Origin: an uncultured Clostridia bacterium
Lineage (GTDB): Bacteria; Bacillota; Clostridia; TANB77; CAG-508
Reading direction: 5' to 3'
Assembly (NCBI GenBank): GCA_947595555.1
Contig: CANQES010000042.1
Coordinates: 1-12,093, forward strand
DNA: 12,093 nucleotides
Each line of letters begins with the position of its first letter. Within the stretch, counting starts at the first letter, position 1. Below the pieces are notes generated by a model, which was not told the origin of the DNA, did no database searches, and saw nothing but the letters and a program-made list of their open reading frames with translations. The translations under genes and the position numbers were made by a program. Below are positions 1 to 6,903 of this stretch, piece after piece.

Positions 1-121
1 TATAAGAGCTTTGCAAGAACTTTTAGGTCATGAAAGTATTGCTACTACTGAAATATATACTCATGTTAGCAATGACCAAGTTCGTCACGCTGTAGAAAGT
101 AATCCATTGGCAAATATTTAA
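1..121 (+). CDS. Tyrosine recombinase (XerC/XerD type), 3' end only
   Basis: Reading from base 2, the last 39 codons of a tyrosine site-specific recombinase are visible, ending at TAA 119-121. They contain the block LQELLGHESIATTEIYTHV. The His of LGH (codon at 29) is a catalytic-pocket residue, and the Tyr of IYTHV (codon at 56) is the nucleophile that forms the 3'-phosphotyrosyl link. This block is characteristic of the Xer/phage integrase family, and the tail after the Tyr has the length usual for chromosomal Xer proteins. Xer proteins resolve chromosome dimers at dif, so a housekeeping XerC/XerD/CodV role is likely. With only the C-terminus present an integrase cannot be excluded. The gene converges on mutS, with the palindrome at 127-212 between them. 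Confidence 0.85.
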   Translation, partial: IRALQELLGHESIATTEIYTHVSNDQVRHAVESNPLANI

Positions 122-126
122 TCGAA

Positions 127-212
127 GATTCGGAGAGGATTTGGAGAGAAAGGATTTGGGGACGGCCCCATAATCCTTTCTCTCCAAATCCTTTCCAAAT
201 CCTCTCCAAATC
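127..212. repeat. Long imperfect palindrome built from 11-bp units, GGGGACGGCCCC core
   Basis: The whole xer/mutS gap is one hairpin. The centre is TGGGG-ACGG-CCCCA (157-170). It is flanked by AAAGGATT (149-156) and AATCCTTT (172-179), and outside these by copies of an 11-mer, GATTTGGAGAG. The left arm has two units (127-137 with one mismatch, 138-148). The right arm has three in reverse complement (180-190, 191-201 variant CTTTCCAAATC, 202-212), so one unit has been gained or lost. It starts 5 nt after the recombinase stop and ends 1 nt before the mutS stop. It could end both transcripts, but there is no clean T-run directly after either arm. The GGGGACGG core resembles palindromes that I recall being dispersed in other genomes alongside REP-associated transposases; that link is inference. 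Confidence 0.8.
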
Positions 213-213
213 G

Positions 214-2820
214 TTATTTCATTTTTTCTTTTATTTTCACCAAAGTGTTTAGTGCATCTATTGGTGTCAATTCATTCAAATTAATTTTATCTACTTCATG
301 TGCAATTTCTGCTAATTTATAATTGTATAAATCAAATTGACCTTCTACTTGTTTTTTATCCTGCTTTTTGCCTGTTAGAATATTTTTTCTTTCTAATGAA
401 CGCAAAATTTCATCTGCCTTTTGTGTTACAGCTTTTGGTACTCCAGCTAGACGTGCAACATGAATACCATAGCTTTCGTCAGTTCCGCCTCTTACAATTT
501 TTCGTAAAAAGATAATGTCTTCTCCTTTTTCTTTTACAGCTATAGAATAATTTTTTATTCCCTCTAGTTTATTCTCTAATTCTGTAAGTTCATGATAATG
601 GGTAGCAAATAATGTTTTTGCACCACATTTTTCTTTATCACTAATAAATTCTGCTACTGCCCATGCAATTGATAAACCATCATATGTTGAAGTTCCTCTT
701 CCTATTTCATCTAATATGACTAAGCTATTATTAGTTGCCTCTTTTAAAATTGTTGCTACTTCCATCATTTCTACCATAAAAGTACTTTGTCCCATGCTTA
801 AATCGTCAGATGCTCCCACTCTTGTAAATATTTTGTCTACAACACCGATTTTGGCTGTTTCTGCTGGTACAAAACTTCCTACTTGTGCCATTAAGGTAAT
901 TAAAGCCACTTGCCTCATGTAAGTCGATTTACCTGCCATATTTGGACCTGTTATAATAGATAATCGGTTTTCTTCTTTATCTAAATATGTATCATTTTCA
1001 ACAAAACTTCCTGGTCCTAATATTTTTTCAATTACTGGATGTCTTCCATTTTTTATATCTATTACTCCCAAAGAATTAACTTCTGGCATACAATAGTTCA
1101 TGTCCTCTGCCACTTCGGCAAAAGATGTTAATACATCTAGGTTGGAAATTACTTCACTAGTTTTCTGTAATCTTTTTACATTTTTTGCTATGTTATCTCT
1201 AATGTCAACAAATGCATTATATTCTAAATCAACTACTTTTTCTTCCGCACCTAATATTTGATTTTCTAAATTTTTTAATTCTTCTGTAATGTATCTTTCA
1301 GCATTTGTTAAAGTTTGTTTACGAATAAATCTTTCTGGTACTTGATTTAAATAAGATTTTGTAACCTCAATAAAGTATCCAAATACTTTATTGAAACCTA
1401 TTTTTAAGTTTTTGATTCCAGTTTTTTCTCTTTCTTGCAACTCTAACTGAATTAGCCAATTTTTTCCTTCAGTTTGTGCTGTTTTTAAGGCATCAATCTC
1501 TTGATTATAACCTAATCGTATTATGCCCCCATCTTTAATCGTCATAGGTGGATCTTCAACAATTGCCTCATCAATTAATTGATAAATGTCTTGCAATTCA
1601 TCTAAATTATTGTACAAGTCTCTTAATAAATCAGATTTGCAATTTTCCAAATTCTTTTTTACTTCTGGTAATTTTAATAGTGAATTCTTTAAGGTTACCA
1701 TATCTCTTGCATTGGCATTTCCATATGACATTTTACCAGCTAATCTTTCAATATCATATACCTTTTTTAGGTTTGTTGTAATATCTCCTCTTAATATAAT
1801 ATCATCCTTTAGTTCTTTTACTGCATCTAATCTTCTATTAATGTCTAATACATCTACTAATGGGTCATTTAGCCACCTTCTTAAACATCTTCCCCCCATA
1901 GAAGTTGATGTTTTATCTAAAACCCATAATAAAGTACCTTTTTTGGATTTGTCTCTCATTTTTTCTGTAATTTCTAGGTTTCTTCTTGCATTGATATCTA
2001 AAGACATATATCTTGATATAGAATAAATTACAATTTTATTTATATGGTCTAGTGTTGTTTTTTGCGTCTGCTCAATATATTCTATAAGAGCATGAATTGA
2101 ACTAATTGCTAAATCTTTCTCTTGCAAATTTTCTATTTTTCTGCCATTACTATCTACAATATTAAAACGTAATTGTAAATTATCCACTTCACTTGTAAAA
2201 AATTTGTCATTGAATTTTGTAATATATATATTCTCAAATCTTTCTTTTATTTTGTTTATTTCTTCTGTGCAATCTGACATCATAGAATTTATAACTAGTT
2301 CTGATGGAGTATATCTTGCTATTTCGTCTAACAACATTGGAAAATTATAATTATCTTTAATGTCTGCCGAATAAAATTCTCCCGTAGATATATCGCAAAT
2401 ACTAATACCATAATAAATTCCTGTTTTAAATATAGACATGATATAATTGTTTTTTCTTTCTTCTAGCATATTACTTTCTACTACTGTTCCAGGAGTTACT
2501 ACACGGATTACTCCTCTTTTTACAATTCCTTTTGTCTCCTTTGGATCCTCTAACTGCTCACAAATAGCTACCTTATATCCTTTATTTACTAATCTCGCTA
2601 TATACATTTCAGCTGCATGGTGTGGAACTCCTGCCATGGGTGCTCTTTCTTCTTGTCCACAATCTTTCCCTGTTAATGTTAATTCTAACTCTCTTGCTAC
2701 TAAAATGGCATCATCAAAAAACATTTCATAAAAGTCACCTAGCCTATAAAATAAAATACAATCTTTGTATTCTTCTTTTGTCGCAAGATAGTTTTGCATC
2801 ATTGGTGAATATTCTGCCAT
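214..2820 (-). CDS. mutS: DNA mismatch repair protein MutS
   Basis: This 868-aa protein recognises mismatches and small loops in newly replicated DNA and recruits MutL in an ATP-dependent way. The N-terminal mismatch-binding domain carries the Phe-X-Glu motif in GDFYEMF (F30-E32), whose Phe stacks on the mispair. The C-terminal ABC-type ATPase has Walker A GPNMAGKS (625-632), the MutS signature around TFMVEMMEVATIL, Walker B LVILDEIGRG with D704-E705, and the FATHYHEL switch. Length matches full MutS1 (about 850-870 aa), so this is not a MutS2. Its ATG lies 2 nt after the stop of the upstream HTH gene, and its AAAGGGG ribosome binding site is inside that gene's last codons, so the two are probably translationally coupled. 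No mutL follows; the cluster ends at the 127-212 palindrome. Confidence 0.98.
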   Translation of the reverse strand: MAEYSPMMQNYLATKEEYKDCILFYRLGDFYEMFFDDAILVARELELTLTGKDCGQEERAPMAGVPHHAAEMYIARLVNKGYKVAICEQLEDPKETKGIVKRGVIRVVTPGTVVESNMLEERKNNYIMSIFKTGIYYGISICDISTGEFYSADIKDNYNFPMLLDEIARYTPSELVINSMMSDCTEEINKIKERFENIYITKFNDKFFTSEVDNLQLRFNIVDSNGRKIENLQEKDLAISSIHALIEYIEQTQKTTLDHINKIVIYSISRYMSLDINARRNLEITEKMRDKSKKGTLLWVLDKTSTSMGGRCLRRWLNDPLVDVLDINRRLDAVKELKDDIILRGDITTNLKKVYDIERLAGKMSYGNANARDMVTLKNSLLKLPEVKKNLENCKSDLLRDLYNNLDELQDIYQLIDEAIVEDPPMTIKDGGIIRLGYNQEIDALKTAQTEGKNWLIQLELQEREKTGIKNLKIGFNKVFGYFIEVTKSYLNQVPERFIRKQTLTNAERYITEELKNLENQILGAEEKVVDLEYNAFVDIRDNIAKNVKRLQKTSEVISNLDVLTSFAEVAEDMNYCMPEVNSLGVIDIKNGRHPVIEKILGPGSFVENDTYLDKEENRLSIITGPNMAGKSTYMRQVALITLMAQVGSFVPAETAKIGVVDKIFTRVGASDDLSMGQSTFMVEMMEVATILKEATNNSLVILDEIGRGTSTYDGLSIAWAVAEFISDKEKCGAKTLFATHYHELTELENKLEGIKNYSIAVKEKGEDIIFLRKIVRGGTDESYGIHVARLAGVPKAVTQKADEILRSLERKNILTGKKQDKKQVEGQFDLYNYKLAEIAHEVDKINLNELTPIDALNTLVKIKEKMK

Positions 2821-2822
2821 TT

Positions 2823-3419
2823 TTAATCTATTCCCCTTTCATCACTTTCTATTTGTTTATCAATACGCATAATTTGTTCTTCATAATGCTTGCATAATTG
2901 TCTATTTTTGTTTTCCTTTGCATTCCTTATAGATTCTTTAAACTGATTTTTTCTACTTTCTAATTTCTGTTTTTCAGTACTAACTACTTGAGGTACATAG
3001 TCTTCAACTACCTTATCTATTACACTATGATGTAAGTTTTTCCCATTTTTCAATGCACTTACATACATTTGATAAATATAATATAAATTATTATTTTCCA
3101 CTTCTATATTTGCAAACTTTCTTTGTATTGTCCTTTTTGAAACTCCATATTTTACTTCTAATTCTTTTTGAGATATTCCAGTAATAATACTTTCTCTCAT
3201 CAATTGTTCAAAATCTATTCCTTGTGTATCTCTTGGTTTGTATGGATGTAAAATAACAAATTGTTGATATAATTGATAGTTCGTTTGTTCCAATCCAGCT
3301 ACCTTTCTATATAAAGTATTTAAACCTACTCCTCTTTTCTCACATTCTTTTTTTAAGTTGACATTATGTCCTTTTTTTACTATGTATTGTATAAAATCTA
3401 TCCATTCTACATTATCCAA
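2823..3419 (-). CDS. Unrecognised protein with two helix-turn-helix-like segments, between miaB and mutS
   Basis: I do not recognise this family. The protein is about 198 aa, soluble and basic. Residues about 22-40 (KKECEKRGVGLNTLYRKV) and 83-102 (SQKELEVKYGVSKRTIQRKF) both look like helix-turn-helix units of the resolvase or sigma-region type. Residues about 145-190 are a Lys/Glu-rich helix, probably a coiled coil. An open frame continues upstream to a GTG at 3446, inside miaB, but that GTG has no ribosome binding site. A strong GAAAGGAGA (3429-3437) precedes the TTG at 3417-3419, which lies 2 nt after the miaB stop, so I chose TTG. The gene sits tightly between miaB and mutS, with 2-nt gaps on both sides, and is surely co-transcribed with them. 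DNA binding is inferred from the HTH pattern only. The start remains uncertain between 3419 and 3446. Confidence 0.75.
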   Translation of the reverse strand: MDNVEWIDFIQYIVKKGHNVNLKKECEKRGVGLNTLYRKVAGLEQTNYQLYQQFVILHPYKPRDTQGIDFEQLMRESIITGISQKELEVKYGVSKRTIQRKFANIEVENNNLYYIYQMYVSALKNGKNLHHSVIDKVVEDYVPQVVSTEKQKLESRKNQFKESIRNAKENKNRQLCKHYEEQIMRIDKQIESDERGID

Positions 3420-3421
3420 AT

Positions 3422-4759
3422 CTAAATGTCTCCTTTCAAATACCACATATGTTCTGAAACAATTTTTAAATCAATCATTTTACCAATTAAGCTTTTATCT
3501 CCTTCAAATACAACAACTTTATTGCTATCTGTTCTACCAGTTAATAATTCTTTGTTATTTTTGCTTTCTCCCTCTACTAGCACTCTTTGCAATGTTCCTA
3601 CATATGTCTGATTATTCTCTTCAATTTGGCTTTCTACTAATGCCTTCAATTTATCAAAGCGTTTATGTTTTTCCTCTTCTGGTATTTGATTGTCCATCTT
3701 ATCACCTGGAGTTCCAACTCTTCTTGAATAAATAAACATATATACTTGCTCAAATTTAACTCTTTTTACAACATCTAATGTATCTTCAAATTCTTCATCT
3801 GTCTCTCCTGGAAATCCAACAATAATATCTGTTGATAATGTCAAATTTGGAATTTTATTTCGCATTTTTTTCACTAAATCTAAGTATTGTTCTTTGCTAT
3901 ATTTTCTATTCATTTCTTTTAAAACTCTTGTATTGCCTGCTTGTAAAGGTAAATGGACTAACTTACAAACCTTTTCACAAGTAGCTATAGCTTCTATAAC
4001 ATCATCAGTAAAATCTTTTGGATGTGGTGATACAAAACGAATTCTTTGAATTCCTTCTATTTTATTAATAGCTTTTAAAAGAGTTGCAAAAGAATTTACT
4101 CCTTCATATTCTTCAAATTCTATTCCTTTTTCACGCTCTACTCGTAAATAAGAATTTACATTTTGTCCTAACAATGTAATTTCTTGGTATCCTTGTTTTG
4201 CCAATTCTTTTATCTCTTGAATGATATCTTTTGGCTTTCTGCTTCTCTCTCTTCCTCGCACATAAGGTACAATGCAATAACTACAAAAATTATTGCATCC
4301 ATTCATAATTGTGACTGATGCCTTTATTTTGCTATCTCTTTTTATTGGTAATCCCTCATGAATATCACCATCTATATCAATAATATCTTCGATTTTTTTC
4401 TTTTCTTCTAAGGCTTTTTGTAAATCTTCTGGAAATTTGTGCAATGTATGTGTGCCAAATAAAATATCAACAAAAGGATAACTTTCTTTTATCTTATCAG
4501 TAATATGTTTTTCCTGCATCATACATCCACCAATTGCTATAATAATTCCTTTTTCTTCTTTTAATTTTTTCAATTCTCCTAATTTTCCAAAAAGCTTGTC
4601 CTCTGCATTTTCTCTTACACAACATGTATTAAATACTACAATATCTGCTTCTTTTTGATTTTCTGTTTTTTCGTATCCCATTTTTTCTAGCATGCCACAC
4701 AATTTTTCTGAATCATTTTCATTTAATTGGCATCCCATTGTTAATATGTTATATTTCAT
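3422..4759 (-). CDS. miaB: tRNA-2-methylthio-N6-dimethylallyladenosine synthase MiaB
   Basis: This 445-aa radical-SAM methylthiotransferase converts i6A37 to ms2i6A37 in tRNAs that read UNN codons, stabilising codon-anticodon pairing. The N-terminal UPF0004 domain has the three cysteines for the auxiliary 4Fe-4S cluster: C10 (MGCQLNENDSE), C46 (NTCCVRENAE) and C79 (GGCMMQ). The radical-SAM CxxxCxxC is C155, C159, C162 (NGCNNFCSYC), followed by IVPYVRGRERSR, which is characteristic of MiaB. A C-terminal TRAM domain follows at about 380-440. Length is typical. The ATG at 4757-4759 has an in-frame TAA directly upstream, so it cannot start earlier. The ribosome binding site AAGGAG (4773-4778) is 13 nt away, which is slightly long. 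It is the first gene of the miaB-HTH-mutS cluster. A MtaB or RimO identity is less likely given the RGRERSR block. Confidence 0.97.
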   Translation of the reverse strand: MKYNILTMGCQLNENDSEKLCGMLEKMGYEKTENQKEADIVVFNTCCVRENAEDKLFGKLGELKKLKEEKGIIIAIGGCMMQEKHITDKIKESYPFVDILFGTHTLHKFPEDLQKALEEKKKIEDIIDIDGDIHEGLPIKRDSKIKASVTIMNGCNNFCSYCIVPYVRGRERSRKPKDIIQEIKELAKQGYQEITLLGQNVNSYLRVEREKGIEFEEYEGVNSFATLLKAINKIEGIQRIRFVSPHPKDFTDDVIEAIATCEKVCKLVHLPLQAGNTRVLKEMNRKYSKEQYLDLVKKMRNKIPNLTLSTDIIVGFPGETDEEFEDTLDVVKRVKFEQVYMFIYSRRVGTPGDKMDNQIPEEEKHKRFDKLKALVESQIEENNQTYVGTLQRVLVEGESKNNKELLTGRTDSNKVVVFEGDKSLIGKMIDLKIVSEHMWYLKGDI

Positions 4760-4799
4760 TTATGTTCTATGTCTCCTTTTACAGTATAGCTTTCTTCCT

Positions 4800-4828
4800 A
4801 TTTTATTACAAAACATGCTATTTTTCAA
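4800..4828 (-). promoter_or_regulatory. Likely sigma-A promoter for miaB-HTH-mutS
   Basis: On the minus strand, -35 TTGAAA (4823-4828) and -10 TAAAAT (4800-4805) are separated by 17 nt. Transcription would begin near 4793, leaving room for the miaB ribosome binding site at 4773-4778. No other minus-strand promoter is evident before mutS, so it probably drives all three genes. Confidence 0.55.
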
Positions 4829-4882
4829 GTATTTTTGTAAAGTTTATTTTTTTTATTCAAACTAAATAAAAATCAAAAATTA

Positions 4883-4910
4883 TTGAAATCATTCTATTTT
4901 ATGGTATAAT
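4883..4910 (+). promoter_or_regulatory. Sigma-A promoter with extended -10 for the 223-aa gene
   Basis: On the plus strand, -35 TTGAAA (4883-4888), a 16-nt spacer and a perfect -10 TATAAT (4905-4910) are seen. TGG directly before the -10 gives an extended -10. Transcription would start near 4917, just ahead of GGAGG (4922-4926) and the ATG at 4934. Confidence 0.75.
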
Positions 4911-4933
4911 AAAAATGGAATGGAGGAACATAT

Positions 4934-5605
4934 ATGGGATATTTTGATTCTTTATTAAAAACTAAAAACAGTAAACGAAAATATCAATATGATTATAGAC
5001 AAATATACAAAAAAGGGCGTTTTGCAACGTCTGTGGACTATAATTATTTTGAAAATCTATATTCATTAGAACTTTTGGACAGTAATAAAAAGAAATATAA
5101 TCAAGATTTACTATCTCTTTGGGGAAAGTTAGATATGAAAAGCTATATCGATTATGACTTAGGCAATACAATTAATATGTATTTTCTTTCTAATACAAAA
5201 AAACCTATTCCAATTAATCAATTAGACGATTATAATTTTATGCCAGAAGACACGAGAAAATTAAATTTACTAGATATTAAATATATAAAACATTTGAAAT
5301 TGGAAAATATTATTTTCAATAACTTATATTTAGCTACTTATGACATACTTGATAATAATGGTGATTTCAGACCTTATGTTTTACTTTTTACCAAAAATGA
5401 AAGTGATGATTTTATAGACATCGGTTATGGATATGATTCTAATAACAATGGTAATGTTGAATTATTTATACAATCTTTTAATTATCCTGTATTTCTTACT
5501 TCTACTGGTGTAATTATTTTACCACTTGCTAATAAAAAGGTTAAATTAAATGTTTATGATTATATTACCGATTTAGATATTCAAAAAATGCAAAATAAAA
5601 AGTAG
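4934..5605 (+). CDS. Hypothetical protein, 223 aa, family not recognised
   Basis: I do not recognise this protein. It has 223 aa and starts at an ATG 7 nt after GGAGG (4922-4926). The N-terminus is basic (about residues 6-28). The rest is rich in Tyr, Asn and Asp, with aromatic beta-type stretches such as LYLATYDILDNNGDF and FIDIGYGYDSNNNGNVELF. It has no signal peptide, membrane span or cysteine cluster, and looks like a cytosolic alpha/beta or beta-rich protein. It is transcribed alone from its own extended -10 promoter, and its stop lies inside the terminator at 5597-5632. It is divergent from miaB and convergent with rpmE. Base composition matches the neighbours, so there is no direct sign of recent transfer. 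The neighbours suggest no function. Confidence 0.85.
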   Translation: MGYFDSLLKTKNSKRKYQYDYRQIYKKGRFATSVDYNYFENLYSLELLDSNKKKYNQDLLSLWGKLDMKSYIDYDLGNTINMYFLSNTKKPIPINQLDDYNFMPEDTRKLNLLDIKYIKHLKLENIIFNNLYLATYDILDNNGDFRPYVLLFTKNESDDFIDIGYGYDSNNNGNVELFIQSFNYPVFLTSTGVIILPLANKKVKLNVYDYITDLDIQKMQNKK

Positions 5606-5632
5606 GTTGAAATGTCTTTCTTCCTACTTTTT
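5597..5632. terminator. Bidirectional intrinsic terminator between the 223-aa gene and rpmE
   Basis: AAAAAGTAGG (5597-5606) pairs perfectly with CCTACTTTTT (5623-5632). An inner GAAA/TTTC pair (5609-5612 with 5617-5620) closes a small loop. The arm ends make a T-run on both strands, so it can end the 223-aa gene from the left and rpmE from the right. The TAG stop of the 223-aa gene (5603-5605) is part of the left arm. Confidence 0.85.
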
Positions 5633-5637
5633 TATTA

Positions 5638-5838
5638 TTAAGCAAGTCCATATTTTTTCTTAAATTTATCTGCTCTACCACCAACTGTTTCTTGTCTTAA
5701 ATTACCAGTCCAATAAGGATGGCATTTTGAGCATACATCTACTTTTAAATCTTTTTTTGTAGATCCAACTTCTAAAACATTACCACATGCACATGTGATT
5801 GTTGTTTGGTTATAATTTGGATGTATTCCTTCTTTCAC
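5638..5838 (-). CDS. rpmE: 50S ribosomal protein L31, zinc-binding type
   Basis: This 66-aa protein of the large ribosomal subunit begins MKEGIHPNY and ends in a Lys-rich tail (GGRADKFKKKYGLA), both typical of bL31. It is the zinc-containing (C+) form, with C16 and C18 (TCACGN) and C36 and C39 (DVCSKCHP). In some bacteria this form is swapped for a cysteine-free L31 when zinc is scarce; no second copy lies in this window. The start is GTG at 5836-5838, preceded by AGGTGA at 5845-5850. It has its own promoter (5884-5912) and shares the terminator at 5597-5632 with the convergent gene. Confidence 0.98.
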   Translation of the reverse strand: MKEGIHPNYNQTTITCACGNVLEVGSTKKDLKVDVCSKCHPYWTGNLRQETVGGRADKFKKKYGLA

Positions 5839-5883
5839 TTCAGTTCACCTCTTTCTCATGATTAAATAATTTGACTGTTTTTT

Positions 5884-5912
5884 ATCATATCATATTTTTT
5901 TTATTTTTTCAA
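5884..5912 (-). promoter_or_regulatory. Sigma-A promoter for rpmE
   Basis: On the minus strand, -35 TTGAAA (5907-5912), a 17-nt spacer and -10 TATGAT (5884-5889) are seen. A second TATGAT overlaps at 5889-5894. The -35 covers the stop codon of the 56-aa gene upstream. With no terminator between them, rpmE can also be read through from that gene's promoter. Confidence 0.65.
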
Positions 5913-6079
5913 GTATTATTTTCGATTTTCTCCTTTTCTTGTTCTTTTTGCATATATTCTGCTGAATATAGCATTTCTTTATTTAAGGATAGTCTGTTAA
6001 TTAATTTTCCCATTATATTAAAAACACAAGCTACAATTAAAATTATTATTCCTATTTTTTTCCAATTCTTTTTTAACAT
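5909..6079 (-). CDS. Small membrane protein, 56 aa, not recognised
   Basis: The frame starts at ATG 6077-6079 and ends at TGA 5909-5911, giving 56 aa. The start MLKKNWKKIGIIILIVACVF is a short positively charged segment followed by one hydrophobic span at about residues 9-24. The rest is hydrophilic and Lys/Glu-rich (EYMQKEQEKEKIE) and probably helical. By the positive-inside rule the N-terminus would be cytoplasmic and the tail outside; C18 does not sit in a clear lipobox. Support for a real gene is strong: AAGGAG (6088-6093) lies 8 nt before the ATG, and a perfect TTGACA-17-TATAAT promoter ends 34 nt upstream. A septum- or envelope-associated micro-protein is possible, but the function is unknown. 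It lies upstream of rpmE and is divergent from the VanW-domain gene. Confidence 0.75.
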   Translation of the reverse strand: MLKKNWKKIGIIILIVACVFNIMGKLINRLSLNKEMLYSAEYMQKEQEKEKIENNT

Positions 6080-6112
6080 AACTTTTTCTCCTTCTAAAAA
6101 TACTACATATTA

Positions 6113-6141
6113 ATTATACTTTTATTTTTCGAAAATGTCAA
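6113..6141 (-). promoter_or_regulatory. Perfect-consensus sigma-A promoter for the 56-aa gene
   Basis: On the minus strand, -35 TTGACA (6136-6141) and -10 TATAAT (6113-6118) are both exact consensus and are separated by exactly 17 nt (6119-6135). The predicted start near 6106 precedes the ribosome binding site at 6088-6093. It is the best promoter in the window, and implies high vegetative expression of the 56-aa gene, with possible read-through into rpmE. Confidence 0.85.
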
Positions 6142-6182
6142 TAATTTCGTATTTTTTGGTTACACTATCTTTGGTGATTTTA

Positions 6183-6836
6183 ATGAATAAAAAAAGTTTA
6201 ATTATTATAGCCATCGTAATTTCATTATTAATTGGAGCTGGAATTTTTATTTTCTCTAGGAATGCAACTTCTAGTCCTAATCAAAGTAATTATGAAGCAA
6301 ATAGAACATCTTTTGAAAATAAATCAAGTAACGAGATAACTCAAGGAATTACTGAATCTAAAAATGAGAAACATATTACTGAAGAACAAATCGCTACTTT
6401 CAGTACACCTATTTATTCAAGCGACCCAGCACGTCAAAATAATATAAATATTTCTTGTAACACATTAAATGAAACTATCGTCAAAAATGGTGAAACATTT
6501 TCTTTTTGTGAAACTGTAGGACAAGCATCTTCTAGCAAAGGATATCAAAAAGCCGACATTTTTGATAGATATGGTAATAAGAAAAAAGGATTAGGTGGTG
6601 GAAATTGTCAAATTAGTTCTACACTATATAATGCTGTATTATCAGTTCCTAGCTTAGTCGTTACAGAAAGACATGCACATAGTAATTACGTTCCTTACAT
6701 TGCTAGAGGCAAAGATGCTGCTGTTGCCTATGGTAGTTATGACTTAAAATTTAGAAATGATTCCGGGAACGATATTAAAATTCTAGCTTCTTCTGATGGT
6801 TCAACAGTAACCACCACTTTAGTATCATTAAAATAA
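6183..6836 (+). CDS. Membrane-anchored VanW-family protein
   Basis: This 217-aa protein has an N-terminal membrane anchor (MNKKSLIIIAIVISLLIGAG, span about residues 5-25), a Ser/Asn-rich linker (about 28-75) and a VanW domain over the rest. The domain is recognised from GETFSFCETVG, GLGGGNCQISSTLYNA, ERHAHSNYVPYIARGKDAAVAYGSYDLKF and NDIKIL. VanW proteins occur in glycopeptide-resistance clusters and widely as envelope proteins of Gram-positives; the biochemical role is not established, so no resistance claim is made. The frame is open to an ATG at 6135, but that start lacks a ribosome binding site and overlaps the opposing promoter. I chose 6183, with GGTGA (6173-6177) 5 nt before it. The carboxypeptidase gene follows after 67 nt with no terminator, which suggests co-expression. 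I saw no convincing promoter. Confidence 0.88.
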   Translation: MNKKSLIIIAIVISLLIGAGIFIFSRNATSSPNQSNYEANRTSFENKSSNEITQGITESKNEKHITEEQIATFSTPIYSSDPARQNNINISCNTLNETIVKNGETFSFCETVGQASSSKGYQKADIFDRYGNKKKGLGGGNCQISSTLYNAVLSVPSLVVTERHAHSNYVPYIARGKDAAVAYGSYDLKFRNDSGNDIKILASSDGSTVTTTLVSLK

Positions 6837-6903
6837 AAATTTTAATTTAGCATATGTATCTTTTCAATTGAATAAGTATGTATTAATAATTGGAGGGATA
6901 CTT

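Noticed and set aside
127..212. CRISPR-like array
   Set aside because: The 11-bp units are contiguous and inverted around a centre, without spacers, and there are no cas genes.
121..213. attachment site or dif site next to the Xer-type recombinase
   Set aside because: The palindrome has no recognisable 11-6-11 dif layout; its 11-bp units are tandem repeats in hairpin arms, not Xer-binding arms around a 6-bp centre.
1586..2026. Plus-strand open frame of 146 codons opposite mutS
   Set aside because: It lies wholly antisense to conserved MutS sequence and has no ribosome binding site or recognisable protein; other antisense frames over mutS, miaB, ytfJ and recA were dropped for the same reason.
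3358..3735. Plus-strand open frame of 125 codons opposite miaB and the HTH gene
   Set aside because: The hydrophobic, Leu/Phe/Tyr-rich translation is what antisense AT-rich coding DNA gives; no start signals.
4783..4811. Alternative miaB promoter TTGTAA-17-TATACT on the minus strand
   Set aside because: Transcription would start near 4776, inside the miaB ribosome binding site; the upstream TTGAAA/TAAAAT pair leaves a proper leader.
6135..6182. Longer N-terminus for the VanW-domain protein starting at ATG 6135
   Set aside because: There is no ribosome binding site before 6135, the added residues would put a second hydrophobic run before the anchor, and the region overlaps the -35 of the opposing perfect promoter.
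6868..6903. Longer N-terminus for the carboxypeptidase starting at ATG 6868
   Set aside because: GGAGG at 6892-6896 lies inside it and fits the ATG at 6904, which begins a standard signal peptide.
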